A stretch of 64,000 nt of DNA from Xenopus tropicalis (Eukaryota; Chordata; Amphibia; Anura; Pipidae), in the NCBI RefSeq assembly GCF_000004195.4, contig NC_030683.2, positions 6,789,345-6,853,344 of the forward strand, in the 5' to 3' direction. The notes under the pieces were generated by a model. That model saw nothing but the letters and a program-made list of their open reading frames with translations. It was not told the origin of the DNA and ran no database searches. Positions 44,496 through 56,400 of this stretch are shown here, in pieces. Position 1 is the stretch's first letter. Each line of letters opens with the position of its first letter. The translations under genes were made by a program, and so were the position numbers.

Positions 44496-47400
44496 CTAGG
44501 AAACAGAATGCAGGTCAGTGTCATTAATAAAAAGAACCCAAAAGTATTAATTTAGCCACAAAATATTTTCTAGTCTAGGAGCTAGTGACGTGTGGGTATA
44601 TCTGATACCAGCAAGTTAACCCATGGGTTGGGGTAGATTTGAGTAAGAAAGTGAGATTGCTGGTGTGTGGGTGGCAAGTCCAGCTTTTTCCAGAAGGTCC
44701 CGCCCCCCTGTTGATGATGTCAGTGGAAAGCCTCTACCCATCCGGGACATCATCAGGCATTCTGGAACTCTACATGTTAATCTCATGAGATCCGTCTTTG
44801 ACTGTGGGATCAGGTGACAAGATTTTCTCAGTAAATGAAATTTGGCCCAAATGAGCAATATCACGGAATAGCCAAGAGGGGCGCTGAGCTGTAGGGGGAA
44901 ATGTATGAACTCAGACCTGTACTGGGTTCTTACCCGAGCTGCAGGGGGAGTTGTACTCGGTAACTGCATGTTCCGCTGGAAGCAGAATAAGAACAGAGCA
45001 GGGATTAGTTTAGCCCCCAGTACCTTAGTGTGTCATGCCCAATGGGTAAAATAGTGAGAAATTAGTACATGGTTAGGACATAGTTAAGGTTTATGTTGAT
45101 CAGGGTCAGGCTATAATTCTGATTAGTTATCAACCTTTAGGGCAACAATGTCAGGCCTTGGGTAACTGATTCACATTCCAGGGGCAAAAGGCCTTGGGTC
45201 GATCCTCAGTGCCTATGCAAACTCCTTTTGACCCATACGCCATTAATAAAAATGTTTCCTGTAACGTTGGTTTGGGATGTGGAAATGCCAACAGTTTGCA
45301 TGAAATCAAAGTATTAAGTTACTCTGCCCATTTAGTCAACTTTTAGTATTTTATAAATGGCCTATTGTAAGCAACTTTTCACTTGGTCTTCATTATTTAT
45401 TTTTTATAGATGTTGAACTATTTTCCTTCTTTGTCTAACTCTTTGCAGCTTTCAGATGGGGGTCACTAAAGACCAGTTGCAAATTGTCTCAACATATTAC
45501 TCTCTACATCAGTGATCCCCAACCAGTGACTCGAGGGCAACATGTTGTTCACCAACCCCTTTAATGTTGCTCCCAGTGGCCTCAATGCAGGTCTTCATTC
45601 TTGAATTTCTAACTTGGAGGAAAATTTTGGAGGCATAAAGACCATGGGTTCTACCAAACAGAGCCTCCTGTAGTCTGCCAATCCACATAGGAGCTACAAT
45701 AACCAATTACAGCCTTTTTCTGGTCTTCTCCACCTTTTCATACTTGTGTTGCTCCCCAACTTTTTTTATGCTTAAATGTTGCTCATGGTCAAAGTTAATT
45801 CAAAGGTAAACAACCCCTTTAATGGTCAGAAATATATCAGGCCAAATTTGTGGGCTCTTTCTCCAGGGAGTGTGCCCACAGGGTGCGTTATGTTGGGGAG
45901 CATGTTTTGTATCTGTACCCTGAAGTTCACCCCCAAGGAGGTCATTTTATTGAGGAAACATATTGGACACTGCCATTATACTGATAACTGATGAGCGACA
46001 TAAGCACTTCAATCTTTTTTATATAGAATAAACATTTTGTAAACATATCACACCAGAGTATCTTCTTATAACAACGTCCATTTTTTTAAAAATATGTAGG
46101 AAAGATATTATTTTACCCAAAATGGCTCAAGTCACACTGGATTTTCTACCTAAAGAGAAGCCCCTTACTTGGCTCATAATAATCATAGACCTTCACTGTG
46201 GCCGGCTTTAGGTTCTTCACCACAATGTCTTGTTCCACCATGAAGGAGAGATGAACTGGATCATGTCCTAACTAGTAGGGGAGAGAGAGAGAAACCTCAG
46301 ACCCCAGTTCTTCTTTACAAATATTATGAAAGATGCTGAGAAATCAGAGACCCAAGTTCCCACCTCATTCAGGTATAACGCCAGGACATCATTTTGGGTC
46401 TCAATGTGCTTTATCGTATTGCTGCTCACTAGCTGTGAAAATGAAACCAAACCTGAGATCAAAGTCCAAAACACTTACAAAAGTTTCCCCAAACATGTCT
46501 GGCTCTCAGTCCATACAAACCGCTGTTCTGCCTGGGATCCATAACAACAGTATCTAGGCTTCAGCATCCCCTTAATCACTTGAGATTCTTTCTACTCCTC
46601 TAACCCACTCGGTCCCCTCCCTTAGGAATTTACTTTGGCTCTTGACTACTGAGCATGCTCAGTTCTTCTTAACTCTGGTTACCAAACACGCCCTCCAGTC
46701 TAGCAGCCAATAAAGAGAGGGCAATGCTGGTTTCCATACAAACTCTGCTGTAGCTGTGCACTCTCCTAAGTTCTGCCTGTGTAAGCCTGCATTCTTCATT
46801 ACATGAACTTTACATCACTGATGATGTCAGAGAGAAAATAGCCGCCGGGGGAAAGCTGCTATTTGTTCAAAGAAAAATGTGATGGTGCTGGCGAACGGAG
46901 GGGATATATGCAATACAGATGGTGTGGTTTGGGTGGGGGAGATGGGCCCAACTTATATACATGGTAGGAAAATGTAGGGTTTACATGTGCTTTAAAGATG
47001 TCATTTGTATCACATAATATGATAGAATATTAGAAGTCACCTTGGAGTTCCATGGCTTGTAGAAATAAGGTCCTATAATGCCATGGTGACTAATATCCTT
47101 ATATTTTACAATCATTCTTAGTATTCCTGGTATCTCACTGCAGCTACTTTCAAAGCTGGCACTCCTGGACCCCATTGTTGACTCATTAAAATGCCCCATG
47201 TCAGTTATAATCTAAAAACCCGTGTTCTACAGAATAATTACTACTTACCTGATGCGTTGTGCTCCACGCGGGTATAAAGCCTGAGAGCATCTTGACCTCA
47301 ACCAGAGCCAAGTTGGATTCCTCCCGAGACCCTGTGTATCTGCAGGAAGAGAAGCACAGAAGAGTCAGTGACTGTGGGACTCATTCTGCCCAAGTGAAGT

Positions 47401-50400
47401 TGATGCAGACTTCATTCCTAGGAATAATACTAGTTCCTGAGCTCCAGAGATAACTATCTTGGGCAGTCTAAGGTTTCTTGACATGTTTCTTGATTGTGTT
47501 AATAAGCAATGTAAGAAGAATAAGATCACGGGGTGTGTATGTGTCTAAGTACACCAGATGTGTAGCAGTATATCAGGTTGCATATGTATCTTACTGGAAA
47601 AGTAGAGGGAAACAGTCAGTAGTTGCCCCTAAGTCAATGAGACAATGTGTGAGCTTCTGTACTAGAGCAGTAGGGAGACACAATGGTGGAATATATTGGA
47701 ATAAAAGAGAACACTCACTGAATGTAAATGTCTATGCCCATCTGTTTCATTGGCTCCTGGGGACATTGCTTTGGTTGGGTCTCCACTCGTACTGAGAAGG
47801 TGGCGTCACTTCTAGGTGGGGGAATGTTGTATCTCAGGACAGTCTGTGGGACGAGAACAAGGGACTGAATCGGACTGGGAATCTATCAGATTGAAGAATA
47901 GTAAGAGAGTGAGTGTCCCCTCACCTGTACATACACACAGCCGCTCCCAGTGGCTGACAGAGAGTACTCCCCAGGGATATCTGGCAGTGAGGCTTTCTGT
48001 AGCAGGAGCCGGTTAGTCTGATCCACATGGAACTGTTGATGGAACCCAGTCTTGGAAGTGACTGTGACTGTGACATCTCCCTTGTCAGAGAATGTGGCCT
48101 CGGCATACTCAGCAAGAGCCTGTAGCGCTACAACTGTGTCCTGTGAGATGAAGGAGGAGGGTAAAGCAAGCTCAGATATAGCCAGATACATCACAATAGA
48201 GTTTTCAGGCACTAAGCGTCGAGCTTTTCTGAATTAAATTGCTTCTCAAATTGAATCTTGCCCATGAGTTTTCACATTATAAACCTTTTTCTCACTGAAC
48301 TGCAGCTGGCCCATATTTTGAACATTAGACTTTTTATGAACTGTAATAATGGATCCCCCTCATATCTAAATGTTATAGGCATGGGCAAAGTAGCTCCAGG
48401 CCCAAGAAGAGGCCATATAACCTCTGACTTATTAGAAAGAGAAGCCAGATGGACCTTCTATTTAGACATTAGAGAACCTAATGGTTTAAAATTAGAATTC
48501 GTCATATCGTGTTATGTATAATACATGTAGCTATGGGTGTCATAATATAGCTTTTTGTATACTATACTATAAATAAGTATGAGATTGTAATTTGATGCCC
48601 CCCCCCCCCAGTATGATTGGACTAGGTTCCATTACATATATCAATGTGAACTCATTGGATTTAGCCTATGATTAAGTGCCCTTAGGAGGCACAAAATGCG
48701 TCAGGCTACTAATATGATTGTTTAAAGATATGTAAAGTGAACAACTGCTTAAAATCTTCTACCTCTGTGGGTCAGGAATAGTGCCAGACTAATAATTACC
48801 ACTGGTTTTATTTCCCACCCTTGCTGAAGGTCCAGGGCACTATCATTTTTCCTACAATACTTGACTCCCTTATATTGGCTTCCTTCCAGTTACCTGAGTA
48901 GAGTAGAACCCCCCATAAGGATTTTGCTGCTTGCTCAGCCAGTTGACTATCTCAGAAGCTTTTCTCTGGTCCTTCTTAGTTTCTGAGCGAAGGGCCAGCA
49001 GCACGTAGGAGGCTAACTCCACTTCAGCTGAGGGAGCGCGGTGCCAGGATGAGAGGTTGAAGGCCTCAAAGGCAGGTATCTGCTCCCAGTGTAACTGTCC
49101 ATCTAGGGATACAAAGAATAATGTTTTTATTGTCTTTACTGCTGTTAACATTAATTGTTAGTTCTGTGTCCACTTCATAGAGTGGAGGGAACATCAAAAG
49201 GCCCCAAAATAGCATTCTTTTCAGTGGATAAAGGAGTGACCTGTTTGAATGGAGTGACACGGTGAGCCGTCTGAACCTAAAGTCTAGGTACATCGTTACA
49301 GTGCCTACCTAGTTAGTTTTGGTGGTTAGTACAATATTAAATGCAAAAGAAGAAAAATTCTGGATAAAAAATGACTAAACTATGAAATATAATAAGAAAC
49401 CTAAATAGTCAAATAGGCACTTTGTGGTCACAGTTTAATCACCTTATCTCACCAGTGGCTGGAATACAGACCATATTATCCATCTTGTCCCTGACTATGC
49501 CCTGGGAATATCATTCAGTTGTTCAGCCTATTCTCTTTGTAACATAGTGAGTGCTTTCCAAGATCTTCTATGCTGTGGGCCTAATGTCCTCTATTTATGT
49601 ATTTGGTGGCCAAATTAATGTAGAACAATGATGTCATACAAAGAGTTGAATGGAAAGCTTGGGCAAGCTGGGGGTCATAGTATTTTCTTGTAAGGACACG
49701 TTCAGCCCTCGGGCCTCTAGCTGGACAGACATGACCTAACTAATTATAGCCAGAAGATGGAAAAAAAAGTAATATTAGCAAACCTCCACCAGATATTGGC
49801 TGAAACTGACCTATATTTTCACACGGAACAAAGACAGTCATTACGTAACAAAATGAGGAAGGCCACTTGTTAACTGAACAAGAACTAGTGGGGTCAGATA
49901 GTAGGGGGGGAGGGGAGCAGCAAAAGGATGATAGGGCAGTAAGCTGGGTGACAGTTAGAAAATCTAGTGTGGGGAAAAGGAAAAGGGAGGCTGCTCCAGG
50001 GTTTGCGCATCCCAACAGATTTGCCAGATTGTGTGAAGAAGATGGGAGTGTGAACTCTGGATTGGCGGTTCTAGGTGAGGCTGATCTCTCTAACAGCCGG
50101 GAGACCAGTTTCACTAGTAGTGGTGGGGAGGAGAGCAGAGCTAGGCCTAAACAGATGGTGGTTATAGGGGATTCGATCATTAGGAAAGTGGACAGGGTAA
50201 TCTGTCAAGCGGATCGCTTCAACCGGACAGTTTGCTGTCTTCCTGGTGCCAGGGTTCGGCATGTGGTTGATCGGGTTGACACATTATTGGGAGGGGCTGG
50301 GCAAGACCCGGCTGTCTTGGTACATATCGGTACTAACGACAAAATGAACGGTAGGTGGGGGACTTTAAAGAGTGAGTTCAGGGATCTAGGCTCTAAGATT

Positions 50401-53400
50401 AGGCAAAGGTCCTCCAATGTCATTTTTTCGGAAATTTTGCCGGTGCCGCGTGCAAGTTTAGGGAGACAGCGGGAGCTTAGGGAGCTAAATGCGTGGCTAA
50501 AGTCTTGGTGTAGGAAGGAAGGGTTTGGGTTCCTAGAGCACTGGGCTGACTTTTCCTTGGGGTACAATCTATACAGCCCTGACGGATTGCACCTCAATGG
50601 AAGGGGGTCTGCTGTGCTAGGGGAGAGAATGGTTAAGAGGTTGGAGGAGTGTTTAAACTAGACAAGGGGGGGGTGGGTGAGCTAGAATTCCATGGGAAAA
50701 TTAGTGTAGACGGGGTAGGGGGACTAGCAAAGGGTTGTGGGGGAGGAGTGAGGGGGGCATATAGTTTATCAGATAAGGAGCTTCCGTTACAAGGAAAGCA
50801 GTCTCATAATTGCCTTAGCTCTAATTCTCCCTTAGCTAATGTAAACATCAGAGGGAGAAGTAATAATCTCCGCTGCATGCTGGCTAATGCGCGTAGCTTG
50901 TCGGGTAAATTAGGGGAGCTGCAAGCTATTGCATGTATTGAAAATTATGATTTAATAGGTATCACTGAGACCTGGTGGGATGATAAATGCGACTGGGCTG
51001 TGAATTTAAATGGGTATACACTTTTTAGGAGGGACAGAGAGATTAAAAAGGGTGGAGGGGTTTGTCTTTACGTAAAGTCAGACTTAAAGCCATGTAATAA
51101 AGACATTACCAATGAAAACGTCGAATCTCTTTGGGTAGAAATTTCAGTAGGGCTGAAGGTCACAAAGAAAATGATCATTGGTGTATGTTATAAACCACCC
51201 CGTATAGATGAGGGGGATGAGGCCCAGCTATTGTTGCAAATGGAGGAGGCTTCAAAACTGGGTCAAGTTGTTGTTATGGGGGACTTTAATTATCCGGACA
51301 TTGACTGGAGTAATGGGGTGGCTAAGTCAGAAAAAGCTAGTAGGTTTGTAAATATGCTAAATGACAACTTTTTATTTCAGGCAGTTCAAGAACCCACTAG
51401 GAATGACGCTATTTTGGACCTGGTGATTTCTAATAATAATGAACTTATCTCTAACATTTGTGTGGGTGAGCATTTGGGGAACAGTGATCACAACATGGTC
51501 TCCTTTGAGATAATGCTGCAGAGACAGCGCTATAAGGGAGTAACTAAACACTCAATTTTAGACGTGCAGACTTTGCCAGTATAAGGGCATCTCTGCAATG
51601 TGTCAACTGGGAAAGGCTTTTCATGGGGTTAGACACAGAAGGAAAATGGAACATCTTTAAAACATTGCTTTGTAGGTATACGCAACAGTATATCCCCCTA
51701 GTAAGCAAGGAGAGGCATCGCAAAGCAAAACCTTTATGGCTGAATAAAAGTGTTATTGTCGAGGTTGGTAAGAAAAAATGTGCTTTTAGGGCATTCAAGT
51801 TAGCTGGGACAGCAGAAACTTTCATCAGGTACAAGGAAGCAAATAAAGCATGCAAAAAAGCTATCAGGCAAGCTAAAATAGAGATGGAAAGGGATATTGC
51901 TGCTAGGAGTAAAAAGAATCCAAAATTATTTTTTAATTATGTGAATAGTAAAAAAATGAAGCAAGAAGGGGTGGGAACTTTATTATCACGGGGGGGTACG
52001 TTGGTTGATGAAAACGGGGAAAAAGCTGAAATTTTGAACTCTTATTTTTCATCTGTCTATACATCTGAGGAGCCAGATAATGAAGGCTTCCCTTGTAATA
52101 TGCCCAGTTCTAGTAATTTAGCTACTGACGCATGGGTCACTCGGGAGGAAATTCAAAAGAGACTTGAACATGTAAAGGTAAACAAAGGTCCAGGGCCGGA
52201 TGGGATTCATCCCAGGGTATTAAATGAGCTGAGCGCTGTGATTGCCAAACCTCTTCACTTAATTTTTCAGGATTCATTGAGGTCTGGCATGGTGCCAAGA
52301 GACTGGCGGATTGCTAATGTGGTGCCGTTATTTAAAAAGGGATCCCGTTCTCAGCCTGAAAACTATAGGCCTGTTAGTCTGACATCAGTAGTAGGAAAAC
52401 TTTTGGAAGGGGTAATAAGGGATAGGGTACTTGAATACATTGCAGTTCACAATACTATTAGTTTGTGCCAGCATGGTTTTATGCGTAACAGATCTTGCCA
52501 GACTAATTTAGTTGCCTTTTATGAGGAGGTGAGTAGGAACCTTGATGCTGGAATGGCAGTTGATGTCATCTACTTGGACTTTGCTAAAGCGTTTGATACA
52601 GTACCTCACAGAAGGTTAATGATCAAATTAAGGAATATTGGCCTAGAACATAATATTTGTAATTGGATAGAGAACTGGCTGAAGGATAGAGTACAAAGAG
52701 TGGTTGTAAATGGAACATTTTCTAATTGGACCAGTGTGGTTAGTGGAGTACCGCAGGGGTCAGTCCTTGGGCCTTTGCTGTTTAACTTGTTTATTAATGA
52801 CCTGGAGGTGGGCATAGACAGTATTGTTTCTATTTTTGCTGATGACACTAAATTGTGCAAAACTATAAGTTCCATGCAGGATGCTGCCGCTTTGCAGAGC
52901 GATTTGACAAAATTAGATAACTGGGCAGCAAACTGGAAAATGAGGTTCAATGTTGATAAGTGCAAAGTTATGCACTTTGGTAGAAATAATATAAACGCAA
53001 ACTATCTACTGAATGGTAGTGTGTTGGGGGTTTCCTTAATGGAGAAGGATCTAGGGGTTTTTGTTGATAACAAGTTGTCTAATTCCAGGCAGTGTCATTC
53101 TGTGGCTACTAAAGCAAATAAAGTGCTGTCTTGTATAAAAAAGGGCATTGACTCAAGGGATGAGAACATAATTTTGCCCCTTTATAGGTCCCTGGTAAGG
53201 CCTCACCTTGAGTATGCAGTGCAGTTTTGGGCTCCAGTCCTTAAGAAGGATATTAATGAGCTGGAGAGAGTGCAGAGACGTGCAACTAAACTGGTTAAGG
53301 GGATGGAAGATTTAAACTATGAGGTTAGACTGTCGAGGTTGGGGTTGTTTTCTCTGGAAAAGAGGCGCTTGCGAGGGGACATGATTACTCTGTACAAGTA

Positions 53401-56400
53401 CATTAGAGGGGATTATAGGCAGTTGGGGGATGTTCTTTTTTCCCATAAAAACAATCAACGCACCAGAGGTCACCCCTTTAGATTAGAGGAACGGAGCTTC
53501 CATTTGAAGCAGCGTAGGTGGTTTTTCACGGTGAGGGCAGTGAGGTTATGGAATGCCCTTCCTAGTGATGTGGTAATGGCAGATTCTGTTAATGCCTTTA
53601 AGAGGGGCCTGGATGAGTTCTTGATCAATCAGAATATCCAAGGCTATTGTGATACTAATATCTACAGTTAGTACTAGTGGTTGTATTTATAGTTTATGTA
53701 TGTGAGTATAGATTGGTAGGTGTGGGTTAGGTGTGCTGGGTTTACTTGGATGGGTTGAACTTGATGGACACAGGTCTTTTTTCAACCCTATGTAACTATG
53801 TAACTATGTAACTATGTAACTAGAATTTAGTGCCCGAATGGAGTTATAGATAATATATTCCCTTATACAACTAAAAATAGTTCTTTGGTTCCAGGAAGAG
53901 TGTCCCCAGTTGGACCTGCACCCAACCTGAACCCACAAAGGGAGGAACATGTGCAATAAGGAACATATATACACACAATTCCATACCTTTCCTTATGGCC
54001 TTCTCCTCCAGTTTAGCCAGCAGCATCTCCCTGAATTTATTATCTCCACTCAGAGAGAAAGTGTAGGCCAGTAGAGCCTGGGTGTAGGCACTGCTCACGT
54101 TTTTGGCAGCCTCCCTGAGACAGTATAGAGCGTGCCTGAGTATAGTGTCCTACAGAAAGAGACAGGGTCAAAGAGATTCTGATTAATGGTTTTAAACTGA
54201 ATTGGAAGCAGCGTTTGTTTTCCCATTGTTTATGTTACAATGTCCTATTTCATAGATAATTAATTCATGTTGGCAGTGACTTGGATGGCCAATAGGGTAG
54301 TGGGTCAGCTTCTCAGCCTATAGTTCTTTGGTTTGTATATTATATTAGTATATTAAAAACAGAGGAGTCAGAGTCGTAGTCCGGGTACCATAAATTCAGG
54401 AGTCGGAGTCAAAGTCGAAGGATTTATCCACCCGCTCCTCAGCCCTGGCTATGGTGTCACCGTGTAAACATTTATCCCTACAGTGTATATAGCGATGAGC
54501 TTCTGTCATTATTAGCAAATTCATAATTACACAACACAATTTTGCTCACCGTTTGCGGCATACCGGCGTCCATTAGAGCTACGGTGACGTAAGCAGAGAG
54601 TGATAGTTCATCATCTTCTACTCCCCCCTATAAGACAAAAAGTCATTATCTAAGTTCTTCTTGATTATTGTTATAGAGTGAATGTATAAATATATACGGG
54701 GATCATATAATAACCTCTCTAATACTTTATTTACCAGTAAGTCCTTCTAACTGACCCAAGGGCACCCACTCCGATTAAAAAGAAGTGTGAATTTGTGGAA
54801 TTCTCTCCCTGAATCAGTGGTACTGGCTGATACATTAGATAGGTAGAAGAAGGGGCTGGATGGCTGTTTAGCAAGTCAGGGAATACAGGAGTATGGGAGA
54901 TAGCTCTTAGTACAAGTTGTCCCAGGGACTGGTCCGATTGCCATCTTGGAGTCAGGAAGGGATTTTTCCCCCTCTAGGACAAATTAGAGAGGCTTCAGAT
55001 GGGGTTTTGCCTTCCTCTGGATCAACTAGCAGTTAGGCACGTTATATATAGGCATTATGGTTGAACTTGTCTTTTTTCAACCCAACTTACTATGTTTCTA
55101 TTATATAGGATGGCTGGAGAACACAGATGCGCCATCGAAGAGTTTTCTATGGACCTGGGAAAACCTTTCAGTGAAACTCTTGTGAGTTTGTAATCAAAGC
55201 TTCCTCTTGCCCATCTTCATATATCATCTTGAAGCGTATGAGGCTTATTTAGAAATCATCGGCCTAGGTGTTGCCATTGATATTATTTCATCTTTGACAC
55301 ATTTGTCTATAGTGTTGGGCACAGAATGACTGCATGGATATCTATATGATTGGGATGCCATGAACTGGATTTAAGCACAAATGTAATAAAATCCAGTGTG
55401 ACAGCTGGTGTAACCCCCCCCCCCCATCATCCTCGTGAACATCATGTACCTAAAAATCCCTCCAATGAGGCTTCTGATGTTTATAATGTGTGGGTCCACA
55501 TCATTTAGCATATAGAGGAGCTTTTGCCCAGGAGCAGTAACCCACCAATAATGATACAGTTATTACTCACCATGAGTTTTCCTGTGACTGTGACCTAAAT
55601 AAATAGTAGTATCGATCATATACTTTGTATGGCAGTTGTCTTTGGTACCCTGCAGAAGAGCACACAATATAAATCATCCCATAATAACGATCTATATTAT
55701 GTTAGCACCGAAAGTGCTCCAGGATGTGAGTGGCTGAACCAGCACCTCATCTTCTAAACATTAGATCCTATGAGCTTGATCAATGGCCTGTCCCACAAGG
55801 TATAAAGCATAGTTCCTAGATCTCTATTGCATCTCCAGCACCGGCAACTGGTGTTTTTGTGTTTGAGCTTTAACTCGGAAGGAGTGTAATACCAGATTGT
55901 GAGTTGTTTGTTATTCATCTCTTGAATGCAGCTACATTGAGAGCTTTCAAAGAGGTCTTGTAGTAATGTATCAAGCTGTTTCTCTTCTAGCTGTGGTTTA
56001 AGTCTCTAGACCAAGCCTTGATGTATGAAATATCAGAGTTGGAGGTTTATGGGCTTAGTAGTGTGGAGCCAGTTTGCATCCTAGAGTATTAGGTCCACCT
56101 AGCTATGGAAAACGTGAGAAATTTGATCAAGTTGGGTTTGTGGTTTCCCCTGGTGCAGTTGGACCTTCTCTAATATGTGTCTATTGTCTAAGACAGGGAT
56201 TCCCAACCTTTCTTTCTCGTGAGCCACAGTCAAATGTAAAATGACTTGGGGAGCAACACAAGCACCATAAAAGATCATGCAGGTGGCAAATAAGGGCTGT
56301 GATTGGCTATTAGGGGCCTCTATGCACCCTATCAGCTTACAGGGGCTTTATTTAGTAGTAAATTTTGTTTTTATTCAACCAAAACTTGCCCCCAAGTCAG

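Larger units (their letters stand above)
49757..53821 (+). mobile_element. Nearly complete CR1 non-LTR retrotransposon
   Basis: Two-ORF LINE in gene A intron 29, antisense to the gene. ORF1 has an SGNH-hydrolase domain, ORF2 an APE endonuclease and reverse transcriptase. It ends in four or more 8-bp TATGTAAC repeats at about 53788-53821, the hallmark of CR1. The 5' limit is uncertain (at or before 49757). One frameshift near the ORF1 start and one in ORF2 make this copy probably non-autonomous. Confidence 0.9.

Noticed and set aside
44616..44969. 117-residue minus frame overlapping gene A exon 36'
   Set aside because: It runs through the exon in another frame; only 44934-44975 matches A2M, in a different frame.
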